In this document: positions 6,231-9,248 of the stretch, in pieces | Numbering within the stretch: the first letter of the stretch is position 1 | How the letters are laid out: each line of letters opens with the position of its first letter | Source of the DNA: an uncultured Eubacteriales bacterium | GTDB lineage: Bacteria > Bacillota > Clostridia > Oscillospirales > CAG-272 | Assembly (NCBI GenBank): GCA_905187695.1 | Contig: CAJJIY010000043.1 | Location: 1-9,248 of the forward strand | Length of the DNA: 9,248 nt | Reading direction: 5' to 3' | Position numbers and translations under genes: made by a program | The notes under the pieces: model-generated | Seen by the model: the letters and a program-made list of their open reading frames with translations, nothing else | Told to the model about the DNA's origin: nothing | The model's database searches: none

Positions 6231-6388
6231 TAGTTTTCCCGAAAAAGAATTCGATTGGTTTCGTTCTCCTTCGCGTTTTTTGTGTAATATGCACACATTT
6301 CCGGATTTTTGCGCTTTGAATTTCAACTGTTTATGGTTTCTTTGCGAGAAGATGTTCACACTTCTTTTACATTTAAAGAATAGTCGCT
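6231..6388. other. AT-rich intergenic stretch without recognisable gene
   Basis: This stretch between the DUF4364 stop and the sigma promoter is much richer in A and T than its neighbours. I find no ORF longer than a few codons with a ribosome site, no tRNA, and only weak hairpins (for example TGTGT with ACACA around 6280-6298). No clear terminator for the DUF4364 gene is visible, so some read-through into the sigma gene is possible. Confidence 0.5.
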
Positions 6389-6940
6389 TCAGTCAAAAAG
6401 GAAATTCATATTGCCGGACAGCATGGCGTGCACCCCGCGATAGACCACCTCCGGGCGGTCGCGGAAATTGTCGCGCATCCGCTCGGCGCGGTCGGCCGAA
6501 TCGACCGAAAGTTCGGTCCTGAAAATCACGCGGCCCTTTTCAAGGAGCGTGCAGGTAACGATATACGCGCCGTCGCCCTCGCGCGTGACCTCGGCAGTGG
6601 CGGTAATGCCCCGCTCGCCGAAATCCAGATAGCGAAGCGCCATCGACAGGCTTTTGTCCAGAATGGAAGAAAGAATGTCGCTGTGCAGCGACTCGGCCAC
6701 GCACTTCCCTTTGGCGGTAATCTCATAGCGCTTTTCCCCGTCCGCGCCGGGCGCGGCCTCGGCAATCAGCCCGTCATCCAGCATTTTGGTAAAAGCCAGC
6801 CGGAAATCCAGATACATAACATAATCGGTGCGCATCACAATCTCGTTCAGCGTGACAAAACTGAGCGGCCGCCCGACATTTTCCATCAGATACAGCACAA
6901 AAATCTTGACATTCTGCATACTGCCAACCGGTGAACTCAC
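6389..6940 (-). CDS. DUF4364 family protein (winged-helix-like)
   Basis: A 183-residue protein resembling the clostridial DUF4364 family. Residues 10-75 look like a winged-helix DNA-binding fold: VKIFVLYLMENVG, then LSFVTLNEIV and YLDFRLAFTKMLDDGLI, then a KRYEITAKGK wing. The C-terminal half has alternating strands (GITATAEVTREGDGAYIVTC, RVIFRTELSV) and ends NMNFLFD. The start chosen is GTG at 6940, because AGGAGG (plus 6948-6953) sits seven bases upstream; the in-frame ATG at 6961 would place that Shine-Dalgarno inside the gene. A transcription-regulator role is likely from the fold but the target is unknown. It is divergent from hom with back-to-back promoters, so it could influence hom or itself; this is inference only. 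Confidence 0.87.
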   Translation of the reverse strand: MSSPVGSMQNVKIFVLYLMENVGRPLSFVTLNEIVMRTDYVMYLDFRLAFTKMLDDGLIAEAAPGADGEKRYEITAKGKCVAESLHSDILSSILDKSLSMALRYLDFGERGITATAEVTREGDGAYIVTCTLLEKGRVIFRTELSVDSADRAERMRDNFRDRPEVVYRGVHAMLSGNMNFLFD

Positions 6941-6972
6941 AGCAAGCCCTCCTGTTCCCATTCATCTTAATG

Positions 6973-7001
6973 ATTGTATCATATTTTTTCCGTTTTTTCA
7001 A
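6973..7001 (-). promoter_or_regulatory. Promoter of the DUF4364 gene
   Basis: On the minus strand TTGAAA (plus 6996-7001) and TACAAT (plus 6973-6978) are separated by 17 bases, with TGA before the -10 box as an extended -10. The transcript would start near 6966. That puts the GTG start at 6940, with its AGGAGG, inside the transcript, and leaves the ATG at 6961 only a few bases from the 5' end. Confidence 0.78.
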
Positions 7002-7010
7002 GAGATTTGT

Positions 7011-7039
7011 TTGCATTCTGGAAAAAAGCGTGCTATAAT
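7011..7039 (+). promoter_or_regulatory. Promoter of hom
   Basis: TTGCAT (7011-7016) and TATAAT (7034-7039) are 17 bases apart, with TGC before the -10 giving an extended -10. The -35 box lies nine bases from the -35 box of the divergent DUF4364 promoter. The leader would be about 36 bases, too short for a T-box or threonine attenuator. Confidence 0.87.
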
Positions 7040-7081
7040 AATCTCAATCTGTATTGCGCCCCGGCGCGGAAAGGTTTTCAC

Positions 7082-8293
7082 ATGATCAATATTGCCATCC
7101 TCGGCTTCGGCGTGGTCGGCTCCGGCGCGGCCGAGGTCCTTGCCGACAACGCGGCGCTCCTTCGCGCCAACACCGGACACGAACTTCGCGTTTCCAGAAT
7201 CCTGGACCTGCGGGATTTCCCGGACAGCCCTTTCGCCGCACTGGTCACGCATGATTTTGCCGACATTCTGAGCGATCCCACCATCTCGATTGTGGCCGAG
7301 ACCATGGGCGGGGCGCACCCGGCCTATGACTTTACCAAGGCCGCGCTGGAAGCCGGCAAAAATGTGGTAACTTCCAATAAGGAAGTGGTGGCCACTTTCG
7401 GCACAGAGCTTCTTGAGATCGCGGCGGCGCACGGTGTGCGCTATCTGTTTGAGGCCAGCGTGGGCGGCGGCATCCCCATCATCCGCCCGATGGTCAACGA
7501 TCTTGCCTCCAACCGGATTGACCGGATCGACGGCATTCTCAACGGAACCACCAACTATATTCTCACCCGGATGATCGGCGCGGGCGCTTCTTTTGCCGAC
7601 GCGCTCCGGGAGGCGCAGAAAAAAGGCTATGCCGAGGCCAATCCCAGCGCCGATGTGGACGGCCTTGACGCCGCCCGGAAGATCGTTATCCTCGCGGCGC
7701 TGGCTTTCGGCCCGCTTCTTTCCCCCGCCGGAATCCATTGCGAAGGCATTTCGGCACTGACCCCAGGGGATGTCGCCAGTGCCGCCGCCTTTGGTTGTTC
7801 CCTTAAACTCATCGGCCATGCCGAACGGCAAAACGGCCGGGTGCTGGCAATGGTCAGCCCGCGGATGGTGCCGCTTTCTCACCCGCTTTCGGGCATTTCG
7901 GATGTCTTTAACGGCATTTTAGTGGACGCCAACATGGTGGGAGAAGTGATGTTCTACGGCCGCGGCGCGGGCAAACTGCCGACGGCCAGCGCGGTGGTGG
8001 CGGACATGATTGATATTGTCACGCACGAAGGAAAAGAAGTGCGCGCGCCGCACTTTACCGCCGCCGCCGAAAGCGACTATGCCGATTTTGAAGAAAGCGT
8101 ATGCGCCTCCTGCTTCTCTTTTGAAGGAACGGCGGCGGACACGCCGCGCGTGACGGCCGTTTTCGGGAACGCACCGATCAAAGTGCTCTCCGGCCGGATC
8201 TCGGTGCTTGGCGCACCGATGAGCGAGCACGCGGCCGCCGCCGCGGCCGCGGCGGTGGGACTGCCGTTGCTTTCCCGCATCCGGATGCTCTGA
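7082..8293 (+). CDS. hom: Homoserine dehydrogenase
   Basis: A 403-residue cytosolic enzyme that reduces aspartate semialdehyde to homoserine with NAD(P)H, the branch point toward threonine and methionine. The Rossmann motif is GFGVVGSG (8-15). VTSNKE (96-101) holds the conserved lysine K100, and NGTTNYIL (154-161) and GYAEANPSADVDGLDAARK (182-200) are catalytic-domain signatures, with K200 as the proposed proton-transfer lysine. The catalytic part ends near 313. The remaining 90 residues are shorter and more divergent than a usual ACT domain and include an eight-alanine run (384-391). The ATG at 7082 has GGAAAGG seven bases upstream; an in-frame extension of 36 codons upstream covers the promoter and is rejected. 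It is monocistronic, with no thrB or thrC beside it, and its stop lies 10 bases from that of the convergent transporter gene. Confidence 0.96.
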   Translation: MINIAILGFGVVGSGAAEVLADNAALLRANTGHELRVSRILDLRDFPDSPFAALVTHDFADILSDPTISIVAETMGGAHPAYDFTKAALEAGKNVVTSNKEVVATFGTELLEIAAAHGVRYLFEASVGGGIPIIRPMVNDLASNRIDRIDGILNGTTNYILTRMIGAGASFADALREAQKKGYAEANPSADVDGLDAARKIVILAALAFGPLLSPAGIHCEGISALTPGDVASAAAFGCSLKLIGHAERQNGRVLAMVSPRMVPLSHPLSGISDVFNGILVDANMVGEVMFYGRGAGKLPTASAVVADMIDIVTHEGKEVRAPHFTAAAESDYADFEESVCASCFSFEGTAADTPRVTAVFGNAPIKVLSGRISVLGAPMSEHAAAAAAAAVGLPLLSRIRML

Positions 8294-8303
8294 GCGGGCG
8301 GTT

Positions 8304-9248
8304 TCAGGCGGCGTTTTTCCGCTTTCTTTCCCTGCCGCCTTTTCCTTCTTCTCTGATAAAAAAATCAGTCGAGAGCGCCCCAATCTCTTTGCGGGCGAAA
8401 AAGAGCGCGGTGAGATTGAGAAAAGTCATCAGCGCCAGAATGACATCGGTCAGCGCCCAGAGCGGAGCCGGTGAAAGCAGCGCTCCCGCAAAAACCGAAC
8501 AGACCAGTGCCGGGAATACAAACCCGGCACCTTTTTTTCGCCCGCCCGAAAGGAAATAGACGCTTTCCGTGCCGTAATGCGAAAAGCAAAGCAGCGTGGC
8601 AAAGGCAAACGCCAGCACCGACAGCGAAATGAAAGGCCCCGCCAACGGCCCCAACGCCGAACCGTAAGCCGAAAGCACCCACGCCATACCGTCGCTGCCG
8701 GCCGCCGGCGCGCCGCCGCCCACCAGCAGGGCGAGACCGGTCAGACTGCATAGCAGTACCGTATCCACAAAAACCTCGGCTATCCCGAGCAGTCCCTGCC
8801 TCGCAGGTTCCACACCGCCGGCCGTGGCGTGCGCCGTGGGCGTGCTCCCGCAACCGGCTTCGTTGGAAACAAGCCCCCGCGACACGCCATAGCGGACCGC
8901 GCCGCTCCAAAGAAATCCCAGAATCCCCGCCGTGGCACTCCTCCCGGAAAACGCGCCCGAAAAAACCGCCGAAAGCGCCGCCGGGAGCGCTTCACGCCGC
9001 CGCCAGAGCAAAAAAACCGTCACCGCGACATAAAGCACGCAAAGAAACGGTATGAGCCATGCCGTCACACGCTCCGGCTTTCCCCCGCCCCGCCATAGCA
9101 CAAGGAGCACCGCGAGTGCCAACAGCGCGCCCGTGAGCGCCGGCGGCCAGCCGAAAACCCGGAAAAGCCCCTCGGCCGCGGCATGGCTCTGCACCACACC
9201 GCCCAGCGTCAGCATGGCCGCAAACATCAGCAGGGCAAAAAATGCGGA
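8304..9248 (-). CDS. Sodium:alanine (glycine) symporter, AGCS family, 3' part
   Basis: The last 314 codons of a gene whose start lies beyond the right edge; the frame is open to the final base. The product imports alanine or glycine with sodium across the cytoplasmic membrane. The family signature RGLVSNEAGCGSTPTAHA lies at about 124-141 of the visible part, preceded by ILGFLWSGAVRYGVSRG. I see about seven or eight hydrophobic spans (for example ALLALAVLLVLW, WLIPFLCVLYVAVTVFLLW, FISLSVLAFAFATLLCF, FPALVCSVFAGALL and a final LALMTFLNLTALFF). The family usually has about 450 residues, so roughly a third is missing. The C-terminus is a soluble basic tail (KGGRERKRKNAA). The gene ends 10 bases from the convergent hom stop. 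Alanine, glycine or another small amino acid cannot be told apart from this part alone. Confidence 0.93.
   Translation of the reverse strand, partial: SAFFALLMFAAMLTLGGVVQSHAAAEGLFRVFGWPPALTGALLALAVLLVLWRGGGKPERVTAWLIPFLCVLYVAVTVFLLWRRREALPAALSAVFSGAFSGRSATAGILGFLWSGAVRYGVSRGLVSNEAGCGSTPTAHATAGGVEPARQGLLGIAEVFVDTVLLCSLTGLALLVGGGAPAAGSDGMAWVLSAYGSALGPLAGPFISLSVLAFAFATLLCFSHYGTESVYFLSGGRKKGAGFVFPALVCSVFAGALLSPAPLWALTDVILALMTFLNLTALFFARKEIGALSTDFFIREEGKGGRERKRKNAA

Noticed and set aside
6941..6961. ATG at 6961 as the start of the DUF4364 gene
   Set aside because: It would put the AGGAGG site inside the coding region and lies only a few bases from the predicted transcript 5' end. GTG at 6940 has ideal spacing.
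6974..7081. 36-codon N-terminal extension of hom
   Set aside because: It covers the promoter boxes and the transcript start. The Rossmann motif follows directly after the ATG at 7082, which has a good ribosome site.
8237..8264. Microsatellite-like GCC/GCG run encoding eight alanines in hom
   Set aside because: The codons vary (GCG, GCC) and it sits in a predicted helix. It looks like ordinary GC-rich drift rather than a slippage switch.
8294..8326. Shared terminator between hom and the symporter gene
   Set aside because: Only a 4-bp stem (GCGG with CCGC) around a T run can form, and it overlaps the symporter stop region. It is too weak to call.

Overview
The window looks like a piece of chromosome from a GC-rich member of the Clostridia (Firmicutes), probably near the Oscillospiraceae/Ruminococcaceae. 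Several features point that way: a SigH-type sigma factor, a DUF4364 protein, MtaB, a zf-trcl/CxxC-x17-CxxC zinc protein, an RluD-like pseudouridine synthase with the clostridial NRIDRNTGG motif, strong AGGAGG-type ribosome sites, and sigma-A promoters with extended -10 boxes. Coding DNA is GC-rich and the intergenic stretches are clearly AT-rich. I see no mobile element, CRISPR array, tRNA or rRNA. The set reads as core chromosome rather than a genomic island.

Layout. On the minus strand, upp (uracil salvage) is followed by a good intrinsic terminator and then an RluA-family pseudouridine synthase gene. Divergent from upp, on the plus strand, mtaB (tRNA ms2t6A37 methylthiotransferase) overlaps by 23 bases a 476-codon gene of unassigned function. 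Next comes rpmB (ribosomal protein L28, four-cysteine form) with its own promoter, a leader hairpin and a 17-bp-stem terminator. A convergent intergenic region with four hairpins, one of them a 26-nt perfect palindrome, separates rpmB from three minus-strand genes: a small eight-cysteine zinc protein, a SigH-like sigma factor, and a DUF4364 winged-helix protein. Divergent from the last is hom (homoserine dehydrogenase). It converges on the 3' part of a sodium:alanine symporter gene that runs off the right edge.

The most interesting gene is the one behind mtaB (3225-4655). By eye it follows, in order, the first half of the large single-chain FGAM synthase PurL: linker domain, first AIRS-N, first AIRS-C, and the start of the second AIRS-N. 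It does so at less than half the length, with the catalytic motifs eroded and the glutaminase absent, yet the frame is fully open. I read it as a PurL-derived pseudoenzyme kept in an operon with a tRNA-modification gene.

Working together: many of the genes serve translation (tRNA thiomethylation, RNA pseudouridylation, L28), with nucleobase salvage and aspartate-family amino-acid synthesis alongside. Six promoters can be read directly, five of them with a TGn extended -10 element. The two intergenic regions with divergent genes (upp/mtaB and DUF4364/hom) each carry back-to-back promoters.
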